Below the pieces are notes generated by a model. The model did no database searches. It was not told the origin of the DNA and saw only the letters and a list, made by a program, of their open reading frames with translations. A DNA stretch of 64,000 nucleotides from Undaria pinnatifida (lineage: Eukaryota; Sar; Phaeophyceae; Laminariales; Alariaceae): assembly GCA_012845835.1 (NCBI GenBank), contig JABAKD010000001.1, forward strand, positions 9,878,832 to 9,942,831, in the 5' to 3' direction. Positions within the stretch are counted from its first letter, which is position 1; each line of letters begins with the position of its first letter. The position numbers and the translations under genes are program-made. Below are positions 22,721 to 34,684 of the stretch, piece by piece.

Positions 22721-23877
22721 CTAGCAGTGGACGCATCTTAACACGCTAGCGGATGGTCTAAGGAGGCCCCAACAAGAGAGCTGGTTCACGGGTGAGCCGT
22801 TGGTAGTGGCTTTTTATCGAGTCTAAGGCACGATGCAAGATCTAGAGGGACTAACATAGCCAAGCGACAACGCTGCCCGGACAGAGGTCACAGAGACTAC
22901 AGCTGGATCGATTGTCAACATACCCCCGGACAGAGGCCGCGCGTGAGGCCGGTGAGGCCGGGAGCGCAAGAGTGCGTGACCAGTCTCCGCCAGAGGGCGG
23001 AGTAAACGCGCGCGATGAGGAATTGGCGCTTACAAATAGAAAATCTACGGATAGAAATTCGCGTGGAAATTCAGCGAACCGAGCGAGCGTGGTTGTTGAC
23101 CGGCAGAAGAGGCAGCGGCAGCAGTGGCTCGATCAACAGCAGCAACAAAACCACGAGAAACAACAGCAACTTGAGCAGCAGCAGCTACAGCAGTACGAGG
23201 TACAGCAGGGCCAACAGCGGCAGCAACAACAGCAGCAGTGGTTCGAGCAGGCGCAGCGGCGTCAGCAGCAGCAGCACGCACAGCAGCAGAATTTTGGGAG
23301 CAAGGTCATTTCACGCGCGGAAAGCGAAAACGTTCCTGCAATCCAAATACGGTACCAGAGGGTATACATATCACGGAGCAAGACGGCATGCTCGGGCTCC
23401 CGCAGAGAAAACCCAAACCAATAGAGAGAGAGTGAGCCAGAGGGCTCACATGAACAGCAAGAGGACTTGCTTCACGAGAGCAAGGAGAATATGAGGGCGT
23501 GTCGGCCAGAGGGCTTGCACGACGAGCGGGATGACCTGCTTGAAATACCCTGCCAGCACACCAGAGCGAGACACCATACCGATGATACGCGGCGCTCCTT
23601 AGGGACGAGAAGGCGCCACAAACCGAGGACGGTGTTAATTGGTGCTCGGAAGAGAACGGGAAAGGAGAGGGGAAACCGGCGAGGAGCCCATGCGGTTGGT
23701 CGAGGTTCGGAGGTAAGGCTACGTCGTACCACTAGGCCCAAGCGATCGCGAGCTAGGGAGAGGGGGAAGCGCCAGACCACCATCAGCCTGGTGCAGACAT
23801 GTTCTTGTGTTTGTTTTGTGCGTGGCGTCAAGCGGACATCACACATATGTACATTATAAAAATAAAAAACACTCCAG
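22721..23877 (+). other. CAG/CAA-rich region with glutamine-rich frame
   Basis: A plus-strand frame from 22912 to 23424 (no ATG; it opens with TTG) has about 60 residues dominated by glutamine, encoded by mixed CAG and CAA at 23115-23290. The flanks are rich in Arg, Glu and Ser. It follows repeat L, so it may be a piece of a retroelement gag-like frame, or an exon whose start lies elsewhere. There is no nameable domain, and the other frames give poly-Ser and poly-Ala from the same repeat. Confidence 0.3.
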
Positions 23878-24045
23878 CTGTGCGATTGAAGATTTTGTCG
23901 AAACTCATATTTGCAAGCTGCGTGTGATGCTCCGATCGCGCGTATTACGGGTGTCCTCATTAAGGATATAGGTCAGCGATTCCCCTTGGAACTACAGTGT
24001 TGCTATCAGGGTCAACAGGGCGATGTTCTTAACACAGCAGTCTTG
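23878..24045 (-). repeat. Dispersed repeat J, inverted partial copy
   Basis: The reverse complement carries GTTGACCCTGATAGC, AAGGGGAATCGC, CCTATATCCTTAA, GAGGACACC-like and CGCGCGATCGGAGCATC, then block P. These correspond to the 3' half of copies at 17 and 48 kb. It lies just upstream of the LINE. Confidence 0.7.
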
Positions 24046-24363
24046 CCTGCGGACGCAGTGCCGTGTCACCGCCGCGGAAAGCGTGGGGCTCGTATCGAAC
24101 AGAGAAGAGAGGATCGAACCCACGCGAGTAAGCACCAAAGTCGGGAAGGAAATGCACGTGGCGTGTTGGGACTACTACCCCCTTTGCGTTGGCATTTAGG
24201 CAGGAACCGGGCTGGGCGAAGGGAGATGGAGCGGGGGAAATACTCTGGAAAAAATGGAGGGTGGAGGGGAGAAAATCGGACGCTCGGAAGAAGAGGAGGA
24301 GATGTAGAAGGTTTGGAAGGGCTGCTCAAAAACTTCGCATAGAGCTAGGTCCAGAGCGGGGAA

Positions 24364-25686
24364 CTCGTCGCGGGTACGTTCAACGTTCGCACACTCGCCT
24401 TCAAGGGCACGAACGGCATATACCACGCCGAGGTGATACTGAAGACTTGCGAGGACGCAGGTTGTGATGTCACAGGATTGCAGGAGGTGAGGCGCGATAG
24501 ACAAAGTGCTGTTACGGCGGCGGGGAATGTTGTGCTTTGCTCGGGAGCAGAGGCAGGAAAGCACGAGAAGAAGGAAAAACACGGGGTAGGCTTAGCCGTT
24601 AGAGGGTCTATTGTGGCAGCGATGGATAAGGGCGACGTTGCGGTTGAGTGCATCAGTGTTAGATTGATGAAGGTTCGCATCCAGCTCAAAGGGGAATCAA
24701 ACGGTGTATCTTCTATTGTAGGCTATGCTCCCATTCTCGATAAGAGCAACAGCGAAAAATGCCATCTTTGAAGTTCACTTGACGAGGTGGTCAAGGGGGT
24801 ATCCAGTAGCGGCCACCTCCTTGTCCTGATGGACGTAAATGCTCGAGCCGGCATGAGAGAGATCGGGTGGGCCGACGGTAAGGTAATGGGTGCATACGGA
24901 CGTGATGAACTGAACAACAACGGAGAGCGGGTATTGATTCACGCAACAGACAACAAACTCACCCTCCTCAACACGTACTATGCTAACCCCGCTCATGGCA
25001 TGTCGTACACGTTTCAGAGTCTTCACCGAGGAAAAACCCAGTGCAGGCTTGACTACATACTGACACGGCAAGTGGATAGACGATTGGTACGTGAAATCAC
25101 TGGTCGGACCCCACCCAAGGAGAACGCGGAGTCGGATCACAATCCCGTGTTCGGAAATATTCGCCTTTTGGGTCGCATCGCACCACATCGCCCAAAGAGA
25201 GTAACCAAGAATCGGCGCGCCATTGATCTACCGAGGTTAATGGCAGACTCGCATCTCCGGATGAATCTCCAAGAAGCGATCGCCGTCAAGTTTGCCTCCC
25301 CGATACCCGGTACTAATGCCGGAAGCGTTGATGACATGACCTCAGTACTAACCGAGACTCTACTGTCAAATGCGGCCGACATAGCGCCCCCTATTCGGCG
25401 CAAGCAAGTACCGAGGGGTTGGTGTGCGACCGAGAAGACGAAAGCGGAGTTGGATGCACGATGGCAAGATCGGCAAGACGCGAGGAAACGGCTTCGTTCT
25501 GCTCCAAATTATCGTAATCTACGGCGAGCCTTGAAGTCGATCAGCAAGCAGCTCAAACGCACGAGGGCGGAAGCTGTACAGAGGTTCTTCGAAGATTACG
25601 TCAGCCAACTCGAAGGGCGTGTCCGAGAAGATGGTGTTCTACAAACATCCAAAAGAGATAGATGTAGAAGGGAAAATGGCGTTTAA
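24364..25686 (+). pseudogene. LINE endonuclease domain and linker, interrupted
   Basis: Frame 1 reads GTFNVRTLAFKG, then GLQEVRRD, a D-x-N motif (LMDVNARAG), LDYIL and SDHNPV. These match the conserved Asn, Glu, Asp/Asn and SDH motifs of the exonuclease/endonuclease/phosphatase fold used to nick target DNA. A single TGA at 24769-24771 splits the domain (reading resumes in the same frame with SSLDEVV). The linker to the RT is basic and helical (KSISKQLKRTRAEAVQRFFE). Near 25635 the frame shifts by one, after which the protein continues as FYKHPKEIDVEGK in frame 2. Confidence 0.88.
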
Positions 25687-27650
25687 CCCGCAATGCATCA
25701 AGGACGAGGAAGGTCGATTGCTGCGGGATAATGCCCTAACCTGGGAGCGGTGGGCGAGGTGGTTTCACGAATTGCTTAACACTAAGTAGCCGACTTTTGA
25801 TCCGAGCACTGTGGACGAGCTTGAGCAGTGGCCCCCGTGCAGACCACCGGACGATGTTCCGTCTAGGTACGGGTACGAAGTAGACGGGGCGATCGGTGCG
25901 CTGGCGAACCGAAAGGCGGTAGGGCCCGATGGCATCCCGGCCGAGCTCCTGCAGGTTTTGGCCGACGAAGGAGAATTGGATACGCTCGGAAATTTCCACG
26001 ATATCATCGTCTCTGTGTGGAGGGAGGGTGGCGTGCCGTAACAATGGAACGATGCAAAGATTGAGTTGCTGCACAAGAAGAAAGATCGGGCGGAGTGTGG
26101 CTACTATCGTGGCATCGCCCTCGTGGCTCACGCAGGCAAAGTACTCCTCAAAGTCATCGCGGGTCGCCTTAGTGACTGCTGAGAACGCGAGAACATTTTG
26201 CCGGAGGAACAGTGCGGGTTCAGACTCCAAAGCTCGACGATTTACATGATGTTCGTAGTACGATGGCGACAGGAACTGGTGCGGAAGAAGGACACCCCCG
26301 TGGACTTGTGCTTTATCACCTCACCAAAGCATGTGACTCCGTCGACCGAACCCTTCTGTGGGATGTCCTTGCTCGTTTTGGCGTGTCACCGATAATATTC
26401 GCTGTTAGCCGCCAATTCCACGAAGGCACAATCGTGCGGTTGGATGATGGAGAGTGCTCGGATAAGTTCGACGTGGAGAAAGGTCTTAGGCAACGGTGCG
26501 TGCTCGCGCCGCTGCTGCTCAACATGATTTTCACGGCGGTAATGCGTGTGGCCGAGAAACGCTTCCTGTCTGATCCAGACATCACGGACAACATGGTGTA
26601 GCTCCAACGAAAGGAGAAAGAGGAGAAGAACGGCACATCACGCACAGGCAAAGTCGACAAGCGGGAGGGGAAGGAGGCGGAGGAGGTGCAGAGGTTGTGG
26701 GGTATGCTGTACGCGGACGATGCGGGCATCGTATTGCGAATATCAGAGGGGTTTGAGAGGATGATGACGGTGATCGTGTCTGCGTGCTCGGCTTTTGGGC
26801 TTACGGTCTCGAGGCAAAAACGGAGATCATGTGCCTGCAGACTAAAGGTGGGGGAAAGGTGTCGTTCACAATCAATGCAGCCGGTCAGGCATGCAAACAA
26901 ACGATCGAATTTGTGTACTTGGGCCGGGCTATCAGCGCAGAAGGAGGACTCAGCATCGAGAAAACACGGCGTATTCAGAGGGCCTGGGCGTGCCTCAAGC
27001 GGTACAAGATGGAAATCTATGATCGCGCAGGTGCGCGCTTACGGTTGAAGGTGCGATTGCTGAAAGCCGAGGTGATCGAGACACTACTCTACGGTTGCAT
27101 GACGTGGAGCCCGAACAAGCCTGACATTGACAGGTTACGACGGGTGCACCACTCCATGCTCCTCCGATGCCTCGGATGGTGGAAACGGAAGCGCGACGAC
27201 CACACTCTATCGTACGCCCAAGCTCTTGCCAAGTCAGCTTCCCAGAACATTGCGGCGATAGTGTGGAAGCAAGTGGTATTGTTTGCGGAATTCGTAGCAC
27301 GTATGGGGGAGGAGCGTCTGGCACAGAGGGTGATGTTTGGGGAGCTTGTTGGGGGCAAGCACTACTCAGGGGGGCAAGAGAAGGACAGGATGGTGCACCT
27401 GAGGGAGAATATGTCGGGCTTTGGAATGAAGTTCGAACGGTGGCGAAAGGCTGAAGAGGAGGGCGGCAGATGGTTTCGACGGGTAGTGGACGGACCAGAG
27501 TCATTCATGCGGATATGGCATCACGCAGAGAGATTCAACGCTGCAGAGCGACACGCAAAGGCCGCGGCAGCACCATCCACCGTTGGCATCTCTAAGCGGC
27601 CGGGGGGAGGGGGGAAGGGGGGGCGTCCTGCCCAAGACACTGATTTCTGA
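25640..27650 (+). pseudogene. LINE reverse transcriptase and C-terminal domain, interrupted
   Basis: The RT begins near 25811 (ANRKAVGPDGIPAELL) in frame 2, moves to frame 1 near 26318 and to frame 3 near 26812, where one base is missing from the TCNGAG expected for Ser-Glu. The catalytic YADD lies at 26710-26721; the preceding [12 protein letters not shown] motif has R where the sister copy has G. Stops: TAG 25788, TAA 26039, TGA at about 26181 and TAG 26599. The last long frame (26784-27650) holds the thumb-like and C-terminal region. By comparison with the sister copy, the stops at 26039 and 26599 arose from CAA and CAG. Confidence 0.9.
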
Positions 27651-28256
27651 GTCTGGCCATCATCGTCACGAAGTTTGTGGGCCTTCTAGTGGCCGTCACA
27701 AGTCAGCGTAAGGCCGTTACGACTTCTTCGCCTTGTTGCCCCCCCCCCCCAGTGCCATTGATGCACTTGATGCCCTCTACGAGCCCATTACCTTCTTTAG
27801 TCAGTTCTTAGGGTCTGCTAGTATGGTTTTTTCTTTCCCTTTTCTTGCTTCTTCTCGTCTTTTCTTTTTCGATTTTTTTATCATTTCTTTGTTTTGTTTT
27901 CTTTGTTTTTTTCCAACTGACTTGAGTCTGACGTGCGTATGCGTAGCGATAGGTACCACGTGTAATATATACGTGGTAGTCTTTTCTCGGTGGCAAGCGC
28001 GGCGCAGTCGTTTATTATAGGCGCGAGACGTATGTACCAGTATGGACCTGGCACATCGTAGGATGACTCCCGATTTCACTCTTTTATACTTTTCTGGCGC
28101 AGTAATGAATTGCGTCAGCTATGATACATGAGAGTGTACCACTTTCGATTTGCTTGTGTATTTTTCCTTGGGCATTCCTCAGCTCTAGAGTGACTGGAGC
28201 CTGTCCTCTGTGACCACGGAGTTGATTATGCGAGTTAATGTGAGAACAACAACAAA

Positions 28257-28477
28257 TGCTACTGGGCCTCTTTGACCTAGGTTTGTGAGTGATGCTATAC
28301 TGTATTGCCTCACTCACGTTGCGGTGCGCACAACTCAAAATATGGTCGTATTTACGGCAGGATCGATGAATGAATTGACACGTTTGTCGCATGCAACCCG
28401 ACCGCACTGAGACTTGTAAATTCATTATGGTTTCTCAACGCTGGTTAACTGGACGTAGACATGCCTCGTAGGGAGGT
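28257..28477. other. Spacer between two LINE tails
   Basis: About 220 bp of unrelated sequence lies between the (AAC)n tail of the plus-strand LINE and the (GTT)n of the minus-strand LINE. It contains no gene. Confidence 0.7.
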
Positions 28478-30925
28478 ACATGTGGTTGCTGTTGTTGTTG
28501 TTCTCGCATTAACTCGCATAATCAAGTCCGTGGTCACAGGGCAGGCTCCAGTCATTCTGGAGCTGAGGAATACCCCAGACGAAAAACACAAACAAACCAA
28601 AGGTGGTACACGCATATATCACAGCTGACGCAATTCATGCCTCCACCAGAAACATACCTGGAATAAAGTGAAGTCGGGAGTCAGCTTACGATGTGCTAGG
28701 TCCATACTGGTGCATACGTCTCACTACTCGCGCCTGGAAAAAACGACTATTCCGCTTGCCACCCAAGAAAGACTACCACGTATATATGTATATATTGGAC
28801 GTAGTACCTATCACTACGCATACGCACGACGGACGCAAGTCAATGGGAAAAAAGAAACAAAGAAAGGAAAGAAAGACAAGACAGCGAAAAAAAAACGAAA
28901 AAGGAAGAGTAAGAAAAAAAAAAAACAAGAAAAGCAAGGAAAAAATAAGACAAGAAGAGGAAGCAAGGAAAGTAAAGAAAAAAAAATGTAATACTAGCAG
29001 GCCCTAGGAACTGACTAAAGACCAAAGACGGTATTGGGCTCATAGGGAGTATCAAGTGTATCATCAATGGCACTGGGGAGAGAACGCAACATGGCGAAGA
29101 AGTCAGGGCGGTCTTACGCTATCTTGTGACGGCCATCGGAAGGCCCACAAATTTCAAGACGATAATGGCCAGGCCCAGACTTCAGTCTCTTGGGCATCAC
29201 GACCCCCCCCCCCCTTCTCCCCTCCCCCCTCCGCCCCCCTTCCCCCTCTCCCCGGCCGCTTAGAGATGCCGACGGTGGATGGCGCTGCCGCAGCCTTTGC
29301 GCGTCGCTCTGCAGCTTTTCGTCTCTCCTTTTCATGCCAATTCCGCATGAACAACTCGGCTCCCTCCTCTACTCGTCGAAACCATCTGCCGGCCTTCTGA
29401 GCAGTCTTCGCCATCCTTCGAATTTCATTCCAAAGACCGACACATCCTCCTTCAGACGAGCCATCCAGTCCTTCTCTTCACCCCCTGAGTAGCCCCTACC
29501 CCCAAGAAGCTCCCCAAACATCACCCTCTGTGGCAGACGCTCCTCCCCCACACGTGCTACGAAACCCGCAAACAATATCCTCCGTTTGCGCACTATGGCC
29601 TCAATGCTCTCGGAAGCTGTCTTGGCAAGCGCGTCGGCGTACGATAGTGTGTGGTCGTCGCGCTTCCGTTTCTGCCATCCGAGGCATCGGAGGAGCATGG
29701 AGTGGTGAGCCCGTCGTAGCCTGTCATAGTCAGGCTTCTTCGGGCCCCACGTCATGCAACCGTGAAGCAATGTCTCGACCACCTCAGCTTTCAGCAACCG
29801 CGCCTTCAACCGTAAACGCACACCCGGGCGGTCATAGATCTCCTGCCGCTGGAAGCACGCCCAGGCCCTCTGAAGATGCCGCGTTATTTCAATGCTAAGT
29901 TCTCTGTCTGCGGTGATAGCCCCTCCCAAGTACACAAACTCGATTGTTTGTTTGTATACCTGGTTGGCTGCATTGCTTGTGAACGACACCTTCCCCCCGC
30001 CTTTGGTTTCCAGGCACATGATCTCTGTTTTTGCCTCGGAGACCGTAAGCCCGAACGACGAGCACGCAGTCACGATCACCGCCATCATCCTCTCCAGCCC
30101 TTCTGATGATCGCGATACGATGGCCGCATCGTCCGCGTACAGCATACCCCACAATCGCTGCACCTCCCCCGCCTCCTTCCCCCTTCGCCCGTCGACTTTG
30201 CCTGTGCGTGAAGTGTCCTTTTTATCGCCTTTCGCCTTTCGTTGGAGCTGCACCATGTTGTCCCTGATGGCTGCATCAGCGAGGAAGCGTTTCTCGGCCA
30301 CACCCACTACAGCCGTGAAGAACATGTTGAACAGCAGTGGCGCGAGCACGCATCCTTGCCTGAGACCTTGCCCCACGTCGAACTTATCCGAGCACTCTCC
30401 ATCATCCAACCGCACGCATGCTTGCATGCCGTCGTGGAATTGGCGGATGACGGCGAGCATTCTCGGTGGCACTCCAAAACGAGCAAGGACACCCCACAGA
30501 AGGGTTCGGTCGACGGAGTCATATGCTTTGGTGAGGTCGATAAAGCGCAAGTACAAGTACAAGGGGGTGTCCTTCTTCCGCGCCAGTTCCTGCAGTCGTC
30601 GTACTACGAACATCATGTCAACCGTCGAGATTTGGGGTCTGAACCTACACTGTTCCTCCGGCAGAATATTGTCGCGTTAGCAATAGTCGCTCAGGCGACC
30701 CGAGATGACTTTCAGGGGTACTTTGCTGGCGTGAGCCACGAGGCAGATGCCACGATATCTGCCACATTCAGTCCGATCTTTCTTCTTGTGAAGCACCTTA
30801 ATCGTTGCATCTTCCCATTGTTGCGGCACGCCACCTCCCCTCCACACAGCGACGATGATATCGTGGAACTTTCCGAGAGTGTTCAATTCTCCTTCGTCGG
30901 CTATAACCTTCAAGAGCTCTTGGTA
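28478..30925 (-). mobile_element. RTE-like LINE, 5'-truncated, inverted sister copy
   Basis: The same family as 24340-28256, in the opposite orientation. It runs from an (AAC)n tail at 28478 through a 3' untranslated region (purine-rich on the plus strand at 28840-28990) to the RT. Homology stops near 30925 within the N-terminal RT region ([15 protein letters not shown]), so the endonuclease is missing. The poly-Lys frame on the plus strand at 28668-29007 is the antisense of its 3' untranslated region, not a gene. Confidence 0.9.
29154..30925 (-). pseudogene. LINE reverse transcriptase, mostly open, truncated
   Basis: A 415-codon frame (30616-29369) carries the RT palm: [13 protein letters not shown] (motif A), [14 protein letters not shown] (motif B) and YADD at 30139-30128 (motif C), all with intact key residues. 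Upstream, a TAA at about 30675 separates it from the N-terminal piece (30677-30925). Near 29405 the frame shifts, and the C-terminus continues in another frame (29414-29154: [15 protein letters not shown], then AAAAPSTVGISKRP). It is less decayed than the plus-strand copy over the RT, but cannot make a full protein because the endonuclease is gone. Confidence 0.9.
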
Positions 30926-31112
30926 CTGCTGGTTGGCTCTTGAATAAAAGTCTGGCATAACACGAGTATTATTGGCGTTGACCCTTGGCGCTTGAGTTGG
31001 CGCCTGGTTGGACACAAGCACTGGTATTATTGGTACTTAGTTCTTGAAAATGAGAGGGTGGCACTATATTTTGAGGAGAGCATGATACTGGTAGTTAATG
31101 TTTCAAGCCCCC
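30926..31112. other. Unassigned flank of the truncated LINE
   Basis: AT-rich sequence without a gene. The word GTATTATTGG(C/T) occurs at about 30966 and 31023. Confidence 0.4.
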
Positions 31113-31280
31113 GAGTTTGACAGGCTCTTGATCATGGCTTTTGATATTTGAGGTAATTATGATATATATATATATATTTTGTATTCTAGTCCCCTGAGTT
31201 TGACAGACTCTTGATTCCGGCTTTTGATAATTGAGACACCGTGTTGAGGTTGAGATATGATACTTTATGCTGAGGTAGAG
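31113..31280. repeat. Tandem repeat, period about 83 bp
   Basis: GAGTTTGACAGGCTCTTGAT at 31113 recurs as GAGTTTGACAGACTCTTGAT at 31196, followed in both by GGCTTTTGATA and a TTGAG stretch. A short TA run lies between. Confidence 0.7.
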
Positions 31281-31319
31281 CTTTGAGATATTATTCTTGA
31301 ATGTGAGATTCAACGTTTG

Positions 31320-31660
31320 AAAATGAGGTTTGAACTTCGTTGCAGTTTTGCTTTAGATGGGCTTGTTTCAACCCTATTCACCAGCTGATGACCGTTTGAT
31401 CACTGCGGCAGACGCTCCTAGATACGGCAGCTGAGTGCTGCTCACCGGGTTGATGTTGAAGTTTTTGAAATTGAAATTTGAGGTTTGAATTTGAGATTTG
31501 AAAACATGTTGCAGTGTTGCATTAGATACACTGGTTTCAACCCCATCCACCACCTGATGACCGTTTGATTACTGCGGCAGACGCTCCTAGTTACGGCAGC
31601 TGAGTGCTGCTTACCGGGTTGATGTCCAAGTCATTGAATTGGAAGATTTTGGATTTGGAA
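31320..31660. repeat. Tandem repeat, two units of 170 bp
   Basis: GATGACCGTTTGAT(C/T)ACTGC, then GGCAGACGCTCCTAG and GCAGCTGAGTGCTGC, occur at 31387 and 31557, with the preceding GTTGCAGT and GGTTTCAACCC also shared. Units are joined by TTTGAG-rich sequence. Confidence 0.8.
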
Positions 31661-31824
31661 TTTGTACTGAAATCTGTATTTGCTTCTTACATTTGGGTGT
31701 TGAGCATGATGACGTGGATTTGAGTGTTTGGTGATCATGGTTTGAATCGCCGATATGTTTTGAGGTTTGCGTTATCTCGTGCACCTAGTAGGGAGGTTGT
31801 TGACGGTACAAGGCGTACGACACG

Positions 31825-32000
31825 TTTAAGAAACCGTCAGGGAGTTTGTGGAGACAACAGGGATGTTTCTCCCGCGGCACATTATATGGACCTGAGGTCC
31901 CCACTAATTTATCTTCATATCTTGGTATATGTATTCGTGTTCTTCTATATTCTACTTCTGTCTACATTTCCCTTTCTCTGCTTGTACATCGTGAGTGCCC
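31825..32000 (+). repeat. Dispersed repeat L, copy 2
   Basis: Partner of 22532-22720, in the same orientation, with about 80 percent identity by eye. Confidence 0.65.
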
Positions 32001-33059
32001 TTTTGTGCACCTACTCCTGCCCGGACATCTACGAGTGAATACATTTGACAAACACCATACCTGACTACAACCCCTACATTCTGCGGAAAAGACACTTGGG
32101 ATTATAATGGAATAAGGTTGCAGTACGGTTGGCGCTGCGCGTCGATCTCTGGTAACCGATATATTTAATGACGTCTCCGTGGTTCAGATTAACGGCAACC
32201 ACCGCTCCAGAGGGCGCGACTTAATAAAAGGGAAACACGTCAAATATGTCGCGGGTATTTTTGCGGCAATAAAACAAAACTGTGATAGACATATACTGAA
32301 GTATGGACATCGGCGAATCGTTTCCCGCACAGCAATACACGATGAAGAGGACACGCGCGGTACAGCAGTAGACAGTTCCCCAACACTGCACAAACGTGTA
32401 CCGGAATTTCCACAAACCGTATCACCTAATGATAGTACCTTAAACATTCAAGTTTCCAACCACTGGTGAGTTCCGTACCAACGTCGACTCACCAATCTAC
32501 GTTGGTACTTCTGCGGGGGCGTACAAATTCGTTTTTTGCATGAATACGCTATTTCTGTGGAACGATTTAGTTTCATCTATACGTTTCTCAGACAAAAGCA
32601 GATGCATCGCGGGAATCGAGTTGTTGTACCGGCCTGGCTACTGAGAAAGGTCCACATATTAAATTGGAGGTCGTTTTATCCAGGCACTTACGACTTTTGG
32701 TAGAGGAAGCAGTGTCCAAATTTAAGCAGGAAACGGCTGAACAAGAAACAAACGTGTACCATCAAGCAGCAGTAACATTAGAGGCAGGGTGGCTCCAGCA
32801 CGCTGAGTTTGGGCAGGTTCAAAAAGGGGCTGACGTCAAAATCGACGCAGAAACCCTTCAGCATCGATCTTGATCCATATGGCGAGAAATACGACCACCT
32901 GTGGTACTGCACCGCAAGCGCTACGACCTACACTGACTGCTGAGCTATAGGTATAGTACCGGTACATGGCCAGGCCAATACGTGTGATCCTACCACTGTT
33001 TTCCCGCAATCAAATCATAAACGCGAGCTGTGAACAGACAATATCACCATCAGATAATA
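32001..33059. other. Unassigned stretch
   Basis: Short open frames only (longest 96 codons, 32179-32469). No recognisable domain, splice pattern or repeat partner. Confidence 0.4.
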
Positions 33060-34684
33060 ACATAACATGTTAGCTACCGTCAGTAGCTCATGCAGCAGCA
33101 CATTCGTAACTCTCGCCAAGCTGTGTTCGCTAATGAATGGTAGACAGCGGTTGCTGGAGTTGTATAATCGCTACCAGGTACCATGTAGCCCGTGTTCAAA
33201 ATGCAGGTTTTACGTTAAACGTGGACCAACTACAAACATACGACTGCTGTCAAGACGACACAAATCAGGAATACACAGACAGCCTCGACCCAGAAAATCT
33301 CTGGTTCGTGTCGTCAGTTCGAAAGAGCGCGAAGTCACCGCGGGATTGGGACATTATTTTTAGGTGCTCGGAGGTTGATACTTGTCTCTGGAGATGATCT
33401 GCAATTCTATATCGGGTTCTATATATGAGGTTTCCTACTATGTAGCGCGGCATCATCGTTCCTGAGTGATCGCAGCTCGCCTGTGTGTTGCTGTGCCCTT
33501 TCGAGACAGAATAGGTACTGCCCATATTTGTTGTATGGCATTGAGACCCGTGGCAGAAAGGTATGGGCTCCTGCACGTGTCTGTTTTAGTGAAGTTGGAT
33601 TTATCCATATAGGTTTTCTTCTCAACGCCATAAGGACAGGCAGCGCAACAAGATAGCATGCGTTACTACATTAGTAGAATAACACGGATGCATCGATTGT
33701 GCTTATCCCACAGATTATCTCGCGGAAAAGCGTAAAAATCCCACAGATCGTACACCATCAGCGTACAATGTGCTAGCAAACGCGGACAAACGTACGATAA
33801 CAAGATTTCAACCTGTAGACCAACACCACGGGCGCATGTACAGATCATTTAGCTCCTGTAGTTCAGCCCCGTGGAAGTTTGTACAGGTGACAATATATTA
33901 GACTATAGGTTGATTTAATCTGTACCAGGTATGATCTTTTGAAACGACCCGATCTGTACGTCGTGTGGTTGCTTGCCCTTTACATCGTGTTAGTGATGCC
34001 GCTGCAGCTCCCAGCCTCTGTAAAACATTATGTTCTACTTGCAGGTGCGTGTATGAGTGCGCATCGCACGATATTGTATTGCTTCCTTCTAAGGGTGCAA
34101 ACGGCCGACAGACTTACTGCAAGTACATGAGGCAATAAGCTCGCGCTCTATACCACTCATTGCTGTATTGTGTATGTATAGGACTGCTGTACCGAAAATA
34201 TCTGGGTTATTCGACTTTGTGTTGGTGGCTGATGCTGTTGACATTGAGTTTCTTTCGCGTACTGACGGCGAAACTTGCGCGAGCACGGCCATGCTAGGTA
34301 CGCTACAATCACAAAGAGGTCGGAACGAGACGTGCGCCTACGCCGAGACTACGTATCACACGACAAAAGCAACGATACCGCGGCTGACAGCCAAATGAAA
34401 TGCGGTAATGCTAAGTACACCACTGGTTGTGTAATACAGTTTAAAAACAACTGCTGAGCATTCGCCACGCACGCCTCGGACGGGAACACCAGTAGGAAGA
34501 GCGTGTTGCTATAGGCCCGGGCTATCATAGACGCCATCGTGGAGCGGAAGCAGCCACGTACTCCAGTAGATGTGTTTGTGTAACCTATACGCCAGTTCTC
34601 TACCGTTGGTGTATTTAAGCATATAGTCTATACACCACCGCTGCGTATTTTCCGCACTAACTTCGTACGGCCACGGCAAATACA
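33060..34684 (+). repeat. Mosaic repeat copy B, proximal part
   Basis: Three blocks keep the order seen in 0.3-3.7 kb. About 33085-33170 resembles the 258-bp unit (GCAGCA, GTAACT, AATGAATGGTAGACAG). Sequence at 33290-33360 and 33690-33960 resembles the 272-bp unit (GTCACCGCGGGATTGGGACA; CTCCTGTAGTTCAGCCCCGT). About 34140-34215 resembles 3632-3700 (TGTATAGGACTGCTG). Unmatched sequence of a few hundred bases lies between them. Order and orientation agree with copy A. Confidence 0.6.

Larger units (their letters stand above)
24340..28256 (+). mobile_element. RTE-like LINE, near full length, inactivated
   Basis: A non-LTR retrotransposon with an apurinic-type endonuclease followed by a reverse transcriptase, then a 3' untranslated region of about 600 bp ending in (AAC)n at 28256. 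Its C-terminal region after the RT ([20 protein letters not shown], then DDHTLSY and FVARMGEERL) is typical of RTE-like endonuclease/RT proteins common in stramenopile and other protist genomes. At least five in-frame stops and three frameshifts make it inactive. The 5' limit is uncertain; the protein frame is recognisable from about 24364. A closely related copy lies inverted at 28478-30925. Confidence 0.9.

Noticed and set aside
22912-23424. Glutamine-rich protein gene
   Set aside because: Not accepted as a gene: no ATG, the frame opens at TTG, and length depends on mixed CAG/CAA repeats. Recorded only as a region.
28668-29007. Lys-rich ORFs
   Set aside because: They are antisense to the 3' untranslated region of the minus-strand LINE; the same purine/pyrimidine tract occurs in the other copy.
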